DNA of 64,000 bases from positions 186,001-250,000 of the forward strand of contig NZ_JAKRWF010000004.1 of NCBI RefSeq assembly GCF_022352215.1, given 5' to 3'. The notes under the pieces were generated by a model. It was not told the DNA's origin and made no database searches. It was given only the letters and a program-made list of their open reading frames with translations. Position 1 is the first letter of the stretch. The number at the start of each line of letters is the position of its first letter. The translations under genes were made by a program, and so were the position numbers. Origin of the DNA: Flavihumibacter cheonanensis (GTDB lineage Bacteria; Bacteroidota; Bacteroidia; Chitinophagales; Chitinophagaceae). Below are positions 18,565-27,698 of this stretch, piece after piece.

Positions 18565-20622
18565 ATGCGCTGGTTGCTGTTATACCTGTTTTTTTTAGGT
18601 GCCTGTAGAAATACCGACCTGAACCGACTGGCTTCAGCAAGCAGTCCGTATTTGAAGCAGCAAGCCGATAATCCGGTGGATTGGTATGAGTGGGGAGAGG
18701 TTCCATTGACAAAGGCAATGCAGGAGAATAAGCCATTACTAATTAGCATTGGTTACGCTTCCTGTCATTGGTGTCATGTGATGGAAGAAGAATCCTTTAT
18801 GGATACTGCAGTAGCTAGAATAATGAATGAGCAATTCATCTGTATAAAAGTTGATCGGGAAGAACGTCCGGATATTGACCGGATTTATATGAATGCCTGT
18901 GAACTTATAAGTGGTAATGCAGGATGGCCGCTCAATGCTTTTGCGTTGCCCGATGGTAGTCCGTTTTACGCAGGTACCTATTACGAAAAAGAGAGCTGGA
19001 AATCATTACTGTTGCAGATTAGTAAAACCTATCGGCAACAGCCTGGCAAGGTAAAATTGCAGGCCCAATCACTTTCTCATGGCATATCACAATTGGAATT
19101 TTCAGTGATAGATACCTCGGTTATTAGCAACTCATTCACATCAACTGATTATTTGAAGATTTATTCCGCTGTTCAACACAGACTGGATTCGACTTTCGGT
19201 GGATTAAAAGGAGCCCCCAAATTTCCAAACGCACCTTTGCTCGAATATCAATTACAGCATGCTGCCATCACACAGGATACTGTCGCTTTACAACAGTTGC
19301 GTACTACCCTGTATAAAATGGCTTTGGGCGGAATCTATGATCAGTTGGAAGGTGGGTTTGCAAGGTATACAGAAGACAGTACCTGGGCAACGCCGCATTT
19401 TGAAAAAATGTTGTATGACAATGCACAGTTGATCAGTATCTATTCCCAAGCGTTTAAATTAACCCGCGATCCGCTGTTTGAAAAGGTTGCGAGGCAAACA
19501 ATTGACTTCGTTTTTAACACATTAAAAACAGAAAAAGGTGCCTATTTCAGTTCCACCAACGCCGTTTCAGAAGAAGGTGAGGGTCATTACTATACCTGGA
19601 CCTACAAAGAATTGGAAACACAGATCCCTGATTTTGTATCCCAGTTCAGTGCATATTACCAGGTTACTAAATCCGGAAACTGGAAAAACGGAAGATCGGT
19701 GTTAAGAGCTGGTTTTACAGAGAAGCAATTTGCTTTATTGAATAATTTGAATCCTGAAACATTTTCAGCTCAATTAGCAGCAGCCAATCAAAAACTGCTT
19801 GCTTACCGGGGTAAAAGAATAAAACCATCGGTGGATACAAAAATTATAATTTCCTGGAATACGCTGATGCTAATGGCATATACAGATGCTTATGCTGCAT
19901 TTAATGACATTACTTACCTGAATAGAGCAACTCAGTTAGGGGAGTTGCTGGCAGCAGAAATGAATAAGGGTATTCGCCATATAATAGAAGCAGGGAAAGA
20001 GGAAGTATTCCTGGAAGATTATGTACTGTTAGGCAAGGCATTTCTGGCGTTGTACCAGCAGGATTTTAATAAGGATTGGCTATTCAGATCCGCCACTCTT
20101 TGTGAACAGTTCATTGAAAAATTCTATGATAAAGAGGCCGGTTTATTTTATTTTACCAGTTTGGAGAAAGGTTATCCGGTAATCCGGAAGATTGGTTTGG
20201 CTGATACGGAACTTCCTGCTCCAAATGCAAGTGCAGCAATTCTTTTGTATCAGATAGGCTGTTTATTTGATAAAAATGAATATCTGCAGCTTTCAGCCCA
20301 CCTTTTTAATAAAATCAAATATGAATTAGTTGGGGATAAAGCTCCGTATTACGGTACATGGGCCAAATTGGCAGCCTGGTATGGGCATGGGACAAAGGAA
20401 GTGGCGATTGCAGGCTCCGATGCACTCCTATTAAATAAGGAGCTCCAGCAAAGCTATTTGCCGCTGGCTATTTTTCTTGGAACTGAAAAGGAGGAGTTCA
20501 TTCCCCTCCTCAAAAACAAAGTTTCAATCAACAAAACAATGATTTATGTATGTGAAAAGGGTGTCTGTAAACGTCCTGTTGAAAATCCTCAACAAGCTTT
20601 AAAGCAAATCAATCAGAAGTAA
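18565..20622 (+). CDS. DUF255 thioredoxin-domain protein (YyaL/SSP411 family), lipoprotein form
   Basis: The 685-residue product matches the DUF255 family from the segment [17 protein letters not shown] onward. A thioredoxin-like domain (about residues 22-170) carries C67-H-W-C70-HVM and [11 protein letters not shown]. The rest is an alpha-toroid like those of N-acylglucosamine epimerases and glycoside hydrolases of the six-hairpin type, with [14 protein letters not shown] and [15 protein letters not shown]. The biochemical role is unknown. Unusual here is the short leader [14 protein letters not shown], a lipobox with Cys14, so this copy should be anchored outside the cytoplasm, whereas many family members lack a signal. 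The ATG is two bases after the stop codon of the FG-GAP gene, implying translational linkage. Confidence 0.88.
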   Translation: MRWLLLYLFFLGACRNTDLNRLASASSPYLKQQADNPVDWYEWGEVPLTKAMQENKPLLISIGYASCHWCHVMEEESFMDTAVARIMNEQFICIKVDREERPDIDRIYMNACELISGNAGWPLNAFALPDGSPFYAGTYYEKESWKSLLLQISKTYRQQPGKVKLQAQSLSHGISQLEFSVIDTSVISNSFTSTDYLKIYSAVQHRLDSTFGGLKGAPKFPNAPLLEYQLQHAAITQDTVALQQLRTTLYKMALGGIYDQLEGGFARYTEDSTWATPHFEKMLYDNAQLISIYSQAFKLTRDPLFEKVARQTIDFVFNTLKTEKGAYFSSTNAVSEEGEGHYYTWTYKELETQIPDFVSQFSAYYQVTKSGNWKNGRSVLRAGFTEKQFALLNNLNPETFSAQLAAANQKLLAYRGKRIKPSVDTKIIISWNTLMLMAYTDAYAAFNDITYLNRATQLGELLAAEMNKGIRHIIEAGKEEVFLEDYVLLGKAFLALYQQDFNKDWLFRSATLCEQFIEKFYDKEAGLFYFTSLEKGYPVIRKIGLADTELPAPNASAAILLYQIGCLFDKNEYLQLSAHLFNKIKYELVGDKAPYYGTWAKLAAWYGHGTKEVAIAGSDALLLNKELQQSYLPLAIFLGTEKEEFIPLLKNKVSINKTMIYVCEKGVCKRPVENPQQALKQINQK

Positions 20623-20689
20623 AACATTTCTTCCATTTAAATCGACAAAATTACTATCAGCTAGAATAGTTCACTACTAATTTTAAGTT

Positions 20690-22360
20690 ATGAAAAGAGT
20701 TCTATGTTGGATGCTTATGTTGCTACTCATACAACAAGTAAGTGCCCAGGAAACCAAAACCTACACAAATCCGATTTTGACTGGATTTTATCCTGATCCC
20801 AGTATTTGTCGTGCAGGCGATGATTATTACATTGTGAATTCATCATTTGCATATTATCCGGGATTGCCTATTTTTCATAGTCGTGATCTGGTAAGCTGGA
20901 AACAGATCGGTCATGCTTTGGATCGGCCGGAACAATTACCATTAATTGGTGCAGGAGTTTCGAGAGGACTGTTTGCGCCATCCATCAGTTATTATAAAGG
21001 GATATTTTATATCGTTTGTACGCTGATTGATAAAGGAGGTAATTTTGTCATTACGGCAACCAATCCAGCCGGACCCTGGAGTAATCCGGTATACATAAAA
21101 GAAGTAAATGGAATAGATCCTTCTTTGTTTTTTGATGAAACAACGGATAAATCTTACATCATTTACAACAGTGATCCTCCCAATCGGAAGACGCTATGGA
21201 ATGGCCATCGGACCATCCGGATGTATGAATTTGATTACAGGGCTAAAAAGGTGGTAGGTGAAGAGATGTTAATGGTGAATGGTGGTGTAGATACTTCCAA
21301 ACATCCGGTATGGATTGAAGCCCCGCATATTTACAAAATAAATGATTGGTATTATCTAATGTGTGCAGAAGGAGGTACCGGTTACAATCATTCTGAAGTT
21401 ATATTCAGAAGTAAGTCGGTAACAGGTCCTTTTCAACCCTGGGATCAAAATCCAATCCTAACACAACGACATTTGGACCGATCCAGGAAAAATCCTATTA
21501 CAACTGCAGGACATGCAGACCTGGTAGAAACTCCGCAGGGTGAATGGTATGCGGTTTTTTTAGGATGTCGTCCCTATGAAGGGGATCATTACAATATTGG
21601 ACGCGAAACCTACTTAACACCGGTAACCTGGACAGCGGATGGCTGGCCGGTGATAACCAAAGGAGAGGAAGAAGTACAGTATCGATATCCGTTACCAAAA
21701 GGTGTTAAGGGGCAACCGGATAATGCATTTAGCGGCAATTTTACCTTTAAGGATGATTTTAAAGAGAACGCATTGAATGTACGTTATACGTTTCTCCGAA
21801 CAGTAACTGAGAACTGGTATTCAACAACCAGCCAGCCTGGTTGGCTGGAGATTTCGCTTCGTCCGCATACAGTAAGCGGACGAGATAATCCATCATTTAT
21901 TGGATTTCGGCAGCATCATCATGAAGCAAGCGCCAGTGTCAAAATGAAATTTTCTGCCACAACTGAAAAGGAGAAAGCAGGGTTGGTCATTTTTCAGAAT
22001 GAAACACATTTTTATTATTTGTGTAAATCTGTTGAATCAGGCAAACCGGTTGTGCAATTGTATAAATCCGACAAGGATAGTATGCAATTACTGGTATCAA
22101 AACCGGTTACCAATAATAAAGAAGCTGTTTATCTTAGGATTGAACCTAATAAAGCAGTGTACACATTTTCCTGGTCGCAAGATGGAAAGCGTTGGGAAAC
22201 TTTGAAAGAGCTGGATGGTCGCTTTTTGAGTACGGCTACTGCGGGTGGGTTTGTAGGCGCTGTTTTCGGATTGTATGGAACTTCAATGGGTCAGCAGACC
22301 ACCAATAAAGCTTCGTTTGACTGGTTTGAATACACTGGTAAGGATGCTGTATTTAGGTGA
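20690..22360 (+). CDS. GH43 glycosidase with C-terminal beta-sandwich domain
   Basis: The 556-residue protein has a signal peptide (ends VSAQ) and the five-bladed GH43 propeller, which hydrolyses arabinofuranosides, xylosides or galactosides with inversion. The catalytic set is visible: general base Asp36 in FYPDPS, the pKa-tuning Asp143 in GIDPSLFFD, and general acid Glu210 in IEAPHIYK. From about residue 350 a concanavalin-like accessory domain typical of beta-xylosidase-type GH43 proteins follows (FKDDFKEN, GFRQHHHEA). A 67-base gap follows the DUF255 gene. It is convergent with the MFS gene, with one base between stop codons. The exact sugar cannot be named from the sequence. Confidence 0.93.
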   Translation: MKRVLCWMLMLLLIQQVSAQETKTYTNPILTGFYPDPSICRAGDDYYIVNSSFAYYPGLPIFHSRDLVSWKQIGHALDRPEQLPLIGAGVSRGLFAPSISYYKGIFYIVCTLIDKGGNFVITATNPAGPWSNPVYIKEVNGIDPSLFFDETTDKSYIIYNSDPPNRKTLWNGHRTIRMYEFDYRAKKVVGEEMLMVNGGVDTSKHPVWIEAPHIYKINDWYYLMCAEGGTGYNHSEVIFRSKSVTGPFQPWDQNPILTQRHLDRSRKNPITTAGHADLVETPQGEWYAVFLGCRPYEGDHYNIGRETYLTPVTWTADGWPVITKGEEEVQYRYPLPKGVKGQPDNAFSGNFTFKDDFKENALNVRYTFLRTVTENWYSTTSQPGWLEISLRPHTVSGRDNPSFIGFRQHHHEASASVKMKFSATTEKEKAGLVIFQNETHFYYLCKSVESGKPVVQLYKSDKDSMQLLVSKPVTNNKEAVYLRIEPNKAVYTFSWSQDGKRWETLKELDGRFLSTATAGGFVGAVFGLYGTSMGQQTTNKASFDWFEYTGKDAVFR

Positions 22361-22361
22361 T

Positions 22362-23564
22362 TTATTGTATCGTCATGCGAAAGCGTATAATCATGGCTGA
22401 TAGAAAGGTGAGCAGCGCTACTGCATATATGGCAATATCCAGGTCAAAAATATCAGCCAATAATCCAGTTAACAAGGCTCCAACAGCATAACCCAGATCG
22501 CGCCAGAGCCGGAAAATTCCAATGCTGGCGGCGCGGTCTTTGGGGTGTGTGCAATCTGCAATGGTGGCTAAAAAGGTTGGGTACACCATCGCGGTACCTA
22601 ATCCCAATAGAACCGATAAGGAAATATAATGCGTTATTGTTACTGCAACCGGGAAAAGTACAAGTGCAAGTGCTTGTAATAACATGCCCATAAACAAGAG
22701 TTTTTTCTTGCTGTACAGGTCTGCCAGATGCCCGGTGAACAGTTGCGCAAATCCCCATACCGCAGGATAGATGGCAGTAATGAGCCCGATTTGTCCGATG
22801 CTGAATCCTTTGAAGGCAAGCAGTAGGGGAAAGAGTCCCCATGCCATACCATCATTCAGGTTATTGATCAGTCCGGCTTGTGTAACAGCACCCAGGTTAG
22901 GATCAGACCAGGTTGTTTCGCGGAAAAGTTGTTTTCGAATGGGTATCGTACTATCGGCTGCTTCTTTTGCTACATGGTGAACTGTGTCTTTGACCAGGAA
23001 AATACTGGTCATCAATCCTGCCATTGCTAATACAATACCGGTATAAAAAGGAATGGGTCGGATACCATACTGGCCTGCGAGCCATCCGGTTAGAAAGGCT
23101 ACGGCTGCAACAGCCAGATAACCTGCGAATTCATTAAGGCCCATTGCGAAGCCTCTTTTTTTCTCACCCACAAGGTCAATTTTCATTACCACCGTACTGC
23201 TCCAGGTAAGTCCCTGGTTGATACCCAGCAATATATTGGCGGCGATGATCCAATTCCAGGAAGAGGCGTAGATCAGTAGAAAAGGAACCGGCAAACCAAT
23301 GATCCAACCGGCAATGAGTAAGCGCTTTCTGCCGAATCTGTTGGCCAATGTTCCGGTAAAATAATTGGTCAGTGCTTTCACTACACCAAACACGACAATA
23401 AAAGAGAGAATGGCGGTTTTTGCTGCCATCTGGAAAGCCTGTTCGGCAAGTAAAGGCAGGATAGATCGTTCGAGTCCGACCATTCCACCCACAAAGGCAT
23501 TCACGATCACCAGCAGGGTGAACTGTTTCCAGTTTTCTATTAATCCAAGTTGAATGGAATGCAT
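22362..23564 (-). CDS. MFS transporter
   Basis: This inner-membrane protein has about twelve hydrophobic segments and the major facilitator loop motif in the form GTLANRFGRKRLLIAG, repeated in weaker form as GHLADLYSKKKLLF in the second half. It would move a small solute, either taking up a sugar or exporting a compound. The reading frame is open further upstream to 23696, but that part overlaps the Crp/Fnr gene and has no membrane character. The start at MHSIQLGLIENW gives about 400 residues, a normal size. Another ATG six codons earlier (23582) is possible. It is the last gene of a minus-strand run with a sulfatase and a Crp/Fnr regulator. The substrate is unknown. Confidence 0.85.
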   Translation of the reverse strand: MHSIQLGLIENWKQFTLLVIVNAFVGGMVGLERSILPLLAEQAFQMAAKTAILSFIVVFGVVKALTNYFTGTLANRFGRKRLLIAGWIIGLPVPFLLIYASSWNWIIAANILLGINQGLTWSSTVVMKIDLVGEKKRGFAMGLNEFAGYLAVAAVAFLTGWLAGQYGIRPIPFYTGIVLAMAGLMTSIFLVKDTVHHVAKEAADSTIPIRKQLFRETTWSDPNLGAVTQAGLINNLNDGMAWGLFPLLLAFKGFSIGQIGLITAIYPAVWGFAQLFTGHLADLYSKKKLLFMGMLLQALALVLFPVAVTITHYISLSVLLGLGTAMVYPTFLATIADCTHPKDRAASIGIFRLWRDLGYAVGALLTGLLADIFDLDIAIYAVALLTFLSAMIIRFRMTIQ

Positions 23565-23619
23565 GTATATGCAAAGTTCCATTCGATTGCAGCCTGCAGA
23601 TTTATCAAATGATAAAAAA

Positions 23620-24186
23620 TCAACGGACTGCACGGATCCTGCTAAGGCTAACCTGGGTAATGCCCAGGTAGGAAGCGATGTATTTAAGGGGAACACGGTT
23701 GATTAAATCGGGACTGCTTTCAAGCAGGCTCTTGTAACGCTCTTCAGCACTGTTGAACTGGAGTGATTCAATCCGATTGATGGTGTCGATGTAGGCAGCT
23801 TCTATAATTTTTCGGAAAAGGCGTTCGATTTCGGGATAGGCATCAAAGAGGGCAAAAAACTTTTGCGAATCAATGGCAATCAGATCCGCAGTCTCCAACA
23901 CCTGGATACCTTTTCGGCTAGGCCTACCCGTGAATAAACTTTCGGCGCGGGCGATGATGCTGTTCTCAAAATAAAAACCTTCGGTTATATCAATTTCATC
24001 TTTGAGGTAATAAATGCGTGCTATGCCGTTTTGCAGGAAGTATATAGTCTGGCAGGTTTGACCAATATGCTGAAGATTTTTGTTCTTCTGAATGGTGATG
24101 GGTTTACAAATGGTAGTGATTGCCTGTTCCGCTGTTTCGGAAAGTGATTGAAATTGATTGAAGTATTGTTGAAGTGCCCGATTCAT
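23620..24186 (-). CDS. Crp/Fnr-family transcriptional regulator
   Basis: The 188-residue protein has a cyclic-nucleotide-binding-type beta-roll in the N-terminal part (QNGIARIYYLKDEIDI, ENSIIARAESLFTGRPS) and a short C-terminal winged helix with YIASYLGITQVSLSRIRA. The ligand pocket does not show the classical cAMP-binding pattern, as in many Bacteroidota members that answer other signals. It lies 16 bases after the sulfatase gene and 55 bases before the MFS gene on the same strand, so it may control that unit or a wider regulon. No iron-sulfur cysteine set typical of true Fnr is seen at the N-terminus. Confidence 0.88.
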   Translation of the reverse strand: MNRALQQYFNQFQSLSETAEQAITTICKPITIQKNKNLQHIGQTCQTIYFLQNGIARIYYLKDEIDITEGFYFENSIIARAESLFTGRPSRKGIQVLETADLIAIDSQKFFALFDAYPEIERLFRKIIEAAYIDTINRIESLQFNSAEERYKSLLESSPDLINRVPLKYIASYLGITQVSLSRIRAVR

Positions 24187-24202
24187 GTCAGTACAATGTT
24201 AC

Positions 24203-25678
24203 CTAAAAATTCCACGAAGCCAAGGGACTATCCTGCCGTTCACGGACAACAATCGTATCAAAGAGTTGCAACAGTTCAGGGTGTTGAGAAGCGAGGTCTG
24301 TTGTTTCTGCCGGGTCTTTGGACAAATCAAACAATTGCCAGGGAGCTGCCGGATTATTTTTCAGACCGGTTTTCACTCCTTTCCAGTTCCCATATCGAAT
24401 AGCGCGTTGCCCGCCTTTTTCCGGGTACTCAAAATAGAGAAATTCATGTTGTTGTTGCTCCTTATTGTTGCCCAGCAGGGTAGGCAGAATGGAAATGCCA
24501 TCATTGGGCGGGGCTGTGGCTCCTGTAAGATCTGCGAGGGTAGCCATGAGGTCGTATTGAACCGATACCAGATCTGAAACGGCTCCAGCTTCAATTTTTC
24601 CCGGCCAGCGCGCAATGAATGGCATACGGATACCGCCTTCGTACAAATCCATCTTTAATCCCCTGAAGCCTGCTGCACTGTTGAAAAAGCGGGCATCAAC
24701 ACCTCCATTAAATGTAGCACCGTTATCACTACTGAAACAAATCAGAGTGTTTTCTTCAAGTCCTAGTTCTTTAATCAGTGACATTATTTTTCCTACCTGT
24801 TCATCCAGGTAAGAAATCATTCCGGCATAGGTGGAAAGTGGATATTTACTAGGAGTGTATCCTTGCTGTCCATAGTATGGTTGTTCTTCAAATTGTCCTT
24901 TATAAACATTTACCCATTTTTCCGGAACCTGCAGGGAGGCGTGAGGAATGGTGTAGGGGAGGTAGAGAAAAAATGGTCCGGATTTTTTTTCCCGAATGAA
25001 TTGTTCCGCTTTTTCAGTCATTTTATCGGGTGCATAATCTTTACCAATAAAGGTAGCAAATGCATCATCCGTTGCACTGTCAGGTGAAAGTTTACGATGT
25101 ACATAAAAATAGGGTTGATCCAGTGTGTCCCATTTCCCGTTTTCCCATAAGTGCGAGGGGTAATAATTGTGCGCCTGCTTCTGATCAAGGTATCCATAAC
25201 TGTAATCAAATCCGTGCAGGAGGGGATTTCCTTCTGTGTTGGCCATTCCTAGTCCCCATTTGCCGATAATAGCCGTACTGTATCCTTTTGTTTTTAAAAC
25301 ATCTGCAATTGTAACAGCTACTTTCGGAAGCGGAAATTGGCCGCGTTCAGCAGTATCCGCAAACCCACCTAGTTCATGATTGCCGCGAATGAAGGAATGT
25401 CCTCCATGTAAACCGGTCAATAACATGGCACGGGCTGGTGCACAAACCGGAGTAGACGTATAATGTTGGGTAAAGCGCATCCCTTCAGCAGCCATGCGGT
25501 CGAGATGCGGTGTTTTGATTTTTGTCTGCCCATAACTACCTAATTCTCCGTAACCCAGGTCATCTGCATAAATGTAAATGATGTTGGGGATAGCAGGTGT
25601 TTTGTTCGTAGGAACTTTGCAGGCTATAAATGCTGCTGTTAGGCAAAACAGAAAGAGTAGTTTGGCAGGCGATCTCAT
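24203..25678 (-). CDS. Sulfatase lipoprotein, Cys-type
   Basis: This 491-residue S1-type sulfatase carries a lipobox (AAFIAC, Cys20), so it should be membrane-anchored. The metal-binding start is YADDLGYGELGSYGQ (about residues 37-51). The modification motif is C79-A-P-A-R83, followed by AMLLTG, and a FSSDNGA stretch completes the metal site. It resembles the sulfatase encoded at 34286-35716 more than the other two, sharing the GQTKIKTP segment, so these are likely paralogues with related substrates. It heads a minus-strand unit with the Crp/Fnr and MFS genes and is divergent from the ECF sigma gene. Confidence 0.94.
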   Translation of the reverse strand: MRSPAKLLFLFCLTAAFIACKVPTNKTPAIPNIIYIYADDLGYGELGSYGQTKIKTPHLDRMAAEGMRFTQHYTSTPVCAPARAMLLTGLHGGHSFIRGNHELGGFADTAERGQFPLPKVAVTIADVLKTKGYSTAIIGKWGLGMANTEGNPLLHGFDYSYGYLDQKQAHNYYPSHLWENGKWDTLDQPYFYVHRKLSPDSATDDAFATFIGKDYAPDKMTEKAEQFIREKKSGPFFLYLPYTIPHASLQVPEKWVNVYKGQFEEQPYYGQQGYTPSKYPLSTYAGMISYLDEQVGKIMSLIKELGLEENTLICFSSDNGATFNGGVDARFFNSAAGFRGLKMDLYEGGIRMPFIARWPGKIEAGAVSDLVSVQYDLMATLADLTGATAPPNDGISILPTLLGNNKEQQQHEFLYFEYPEKGGQRAIRYGNWKGVKTGLKNNPAAPWQLFDLSKDPAETTDLASQHPELLQLFDTIVVRERQDSPLASWNF

Positions 25679-25822
25679 ACTGATCTTTTTGAAGATTATA
25701 AATATCCTTTTTTATCTCCATCGATTTTTGAACAAACGTTTGCATTTGTAAGTGTTGTCAAGACTTGATATATTCAACATACGGTTACTGCTAATAACCG
25801 GGTTAACCAAACTCTGATTGCC
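25679..25822. promoter_or_regulatory. Divergent control region, sulfatase / ECF sigma
   Basis: The 144-base gap between divergent genes has a 10-base palindrome CAAACGTTTG (25733-25742). Nearer the sigma gene are arms CGGTTA (25782-25787) and TAACCG (25795-25800), followed at once by the palindrome GGTTAACC (25801-25808). The last is 14 bases before the sigma-factor ATG. These could be operator sites, but short palindromes are common in such AT-rich DNA and no matching regulator is identified. Confidence 0.3.
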
Positions 25823-26410
25823 ATGTATCAGGATCAACGGCCACCATACGACTGCGAGCGGTTGTACCGGTATTTTGAGGAGGTGTATGAACAGCTTCTA
25901 CAAATCGGAAGAACCCGCCAACTGGATGAATGGGTTCAAAAAGACCTGATTCATGAACTGTTTCTGTCCTTTTACGAGAAACAGGTTGATTTCGATACAA
26001 TCAGTTATCCGAATTCCTATATCATTACTTCTTATAAACGAAAGATCATTGATCTTTTTCGGGAATTGCAAAAGTATTCCCAGGATGATAACTGGGTGAA
26101 CCACCCTCTCACCCTCATCCCATCCCCGGAAACAACCCTCATGGAAAAGGAATCCATGCAGGAATTGACGCGGTTGGTCAGGAAAGCATACGACCAATTG
26201 CCGGAGCGTTGTAAGCGGGCCATCTTTCTGAAATACTATAAAGGGTTATCTGTTTCAGCTATTCAGGCAGAAACTGGCTGGTCGGCTCAAAGCATCTACA
26301 ATTACTTATCCATTGGATTAAAGCAGTTGAAAGCTGAACTGGTGGTGCATCCAAATCTGGCAACTGGCGGGACGTCCATGCTGCTTTTATTCCTTTTCGC
26401 AACGAGTTAA
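25823..26410 (+). CDS. ECF RNA polymerase sigma factor (FecI-like)
   Basis: The 195-residue protein has sigma-70 region 2 (about residues 10-80, with DLIHELFLSFYEK and SYIITSYKRKIIDLFRE) and region 4 (about 115-175, with QLPERCKRAIFLKYYKGLS and a helix-turn-helix). It should direct RNA polymerase to the SusC/SusD pair downstream when its FecR-type partner is signalled by the STN domain of the transporter. The anti-sigma gene begins 67 bases later. The C-terminal hydrophobic run TSMLLLFLFATS is found in many Bacteroidota ECF factors of this class and is not strong enough to call a membrane protein. Confidence 0.92.
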   Translation: MYQDQRPPYDCERLYRYFEEVYEQLLQIGRTRQLDEWVQKDLIHELFLSFYEKQVDFDTISYPNSYIITSYKRKIIDLFRELQKYSQDDNWVNHPLTLIPSPETTLMEKESMQELTRLVRKAYDQLPERCKRAIFLKYYKGLSVSAIQAETGWSAQSIYNYLSIGLKQLKAELVVHPNLATGGTSMLLLFLFATS

Positions 26411-26477
26411 AAAAACTTCATAAAAAGCAGGTAGATTCCTGTTTGCTTTCCGTCTTATCCTCATAACGCTACTTGTG

Positions 26478-27590
26478 ATGGATAAAAAAACAAGGGATCA
26501 GTTATTGGAAGACGAATCATTTATTCGTTTTTGTACACGACCAACGGAATCAGACAAATCTCATTGGGCTGCTTACCTGGCTAACTATCCGGAAGAGTGG
26601 GCGACGGTGGAAGATGCCAGGCAGCTGCTAGTATCGCTGTATGGTGTACTTAAAGAAGAGGACAGAAAACAACAACTCGACCGGCTAAAGCAGTCTATTG
26701 CTGAACAAATTCCGGAAATCAAGTCAGCTGTTCCGGTTAAACGCTGGTTGGCTTATGCAGCGGCAATTTTGTTGCCGGCACTGATCTTGTACCAATGGTT
26801 TGGAAACTCGACCCAGCCACCCGCTACCCAGCCCCCAAAAATACTGGTAAAAAAAGCTTCGGATACCAAAAGGCTTACTGCCAGTCAACAATACCAGACA
26901 ACAGCTGGAGGAAAACAATCACTGGTGTTACCTGATGGGTCAACAGTGGTATTAAATACCAATTCCACTCTAACCTTATCTACTTCATTTGGCAGTACGA
27001 ACCGAACTGTTCAACTGATTGGTGAAGCTTTTTTTGATATAAAACATGATCCAGCTACTCCTTTTTTTGTAACCACCCCAAAGTTCACCGTAAAAGTTCA
27101 TGGTACCGCATTTAATGTGAGGGCATTTAAGGGGGCCCGGCAGGTGGAAGCAGCATTAATCAGAGGATCGGTTGAAGTGATTTTACCTGCACAAAAGAAT
27201 CGGTCCATATTTCTGGAACCCAACCAAAAGTTGGTATTGGAAGATAAGGATCTTACTCCGGCTTCAGTATCCGGTTCAGCCAGGGATATACTTCAGCCAA
27301 TTGCTACAGTGCTACCCATCACCATTGGCAAAGATGGTAATTCCATAATTGAAACTATATGGACACGCAACTCCCTTGAAATCAACGATGAACGCTTTGA
27401 TCAACTCAAAGAAAAATTTGAAAGATGGTTTCAGGTCCAGCTTGTTTTTGAAGACGAAGCCATTAAACAATACCGATTTACTGCCTTTTTTGAGAATATA
27501 CCTCTGGATCAGGCCCTCGAGGCAATGCAGTTATCCAATTCCTTTAGTTACGAATTGAACGATAAAACACTAAAAATCAGATCAAAATGA
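26478..27590 (+). CDS. FecR-family anti-sigma factor
   Basis: About 370 residues, one membrane segment near 90-109 (WLAYAAAILLPALILYQWFG). The cytoplasmic N-terminus would hold the ECF sigma factor. The periplasmic FecR domain (about 130-245) shows LPDGSTVVLNTNSTL, GEAFFDIKHD and VHGTAFNVRAF, and a DUF4974 domain closes the protein (LDQALEAMQLSN). An upstream GTG one codon earlier (26475) is possible; the ATG is preferred. It relays the signal from the STN domain of the following SusC protein to the sigma factor. A hairpin after the stop codon separates it from susC. Confidence 0.93.
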   Translation: MDKKTRDQLLEDESFIRFCTRPTESDKSHWAAYLANYPEEWATVEDARQLLVSLYGVLKEEDRKQQLDRLKQSIAEQIPEIKSAVPVKRWLAYAAAILLPALILYQWFGNSTQPPATQPPKILVKKASDTKRLTASQQYQTTAGGKQSLVLPDGSTVVLNTNSTLTLSTSFGSTNRTVQLIGEAFFDIKHDPATPFFVTTPKFTVKVHGTAFNVRAFKGARQVEAALIRGSVEVILPAQKNRSIFLEPNQKLVLEDKDLTPASVSGSARDILQPIATVLPITIGKDGNSIIETIWTRNSLEINDERFDQLKEKFERWFQVQLVFEDEAIKQYRFTAFFENIPLDQALEAMQLSNSFSYELNDKTLKIRSK

Positions 27591-27599
27591 CAGATAAAT

Positions 27600-27626
27600 G
27601 AAAAGGGAGTTGCGCTCTCCCTTTTC
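27600..27626 (+). terminator. Hairpin between fecR and second susC
   Basis: GAAAAGGGAG (27600-27609) pairs with CTCCCTTTTC (27617-27626) around the loop TTGCGCT. The T-run is inside the stem's 3' arm (CCCTTTT), as in many intrinsic terminators. It implies that the transporter gene has its own promoter in the next 70 bases, probably read by the ECF sigma factor, while sigma and anti-sigma are made separately at a lower level. Confidence 0.65.
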
Positions 27627-27698
27627 CATTAGTTTAACCCACAGAAGCAGTGTTCAATTGGAGTTGGCAACTGCTCTGTATAAAACCAGAACAAAAGT

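Noticed and set aside
23565-23696. N-terminal extension of the MFS gene
   Set aside because: It overlaps the Crp/Fnr gene and has no membrane or signal character.
25733-25742. CAAACGTTTG as a LacI-type operator
   Set aside because: Only ten bases, no second copy of the same form in the window, and such short palindromes are expected by chance; kept only as a weak site.
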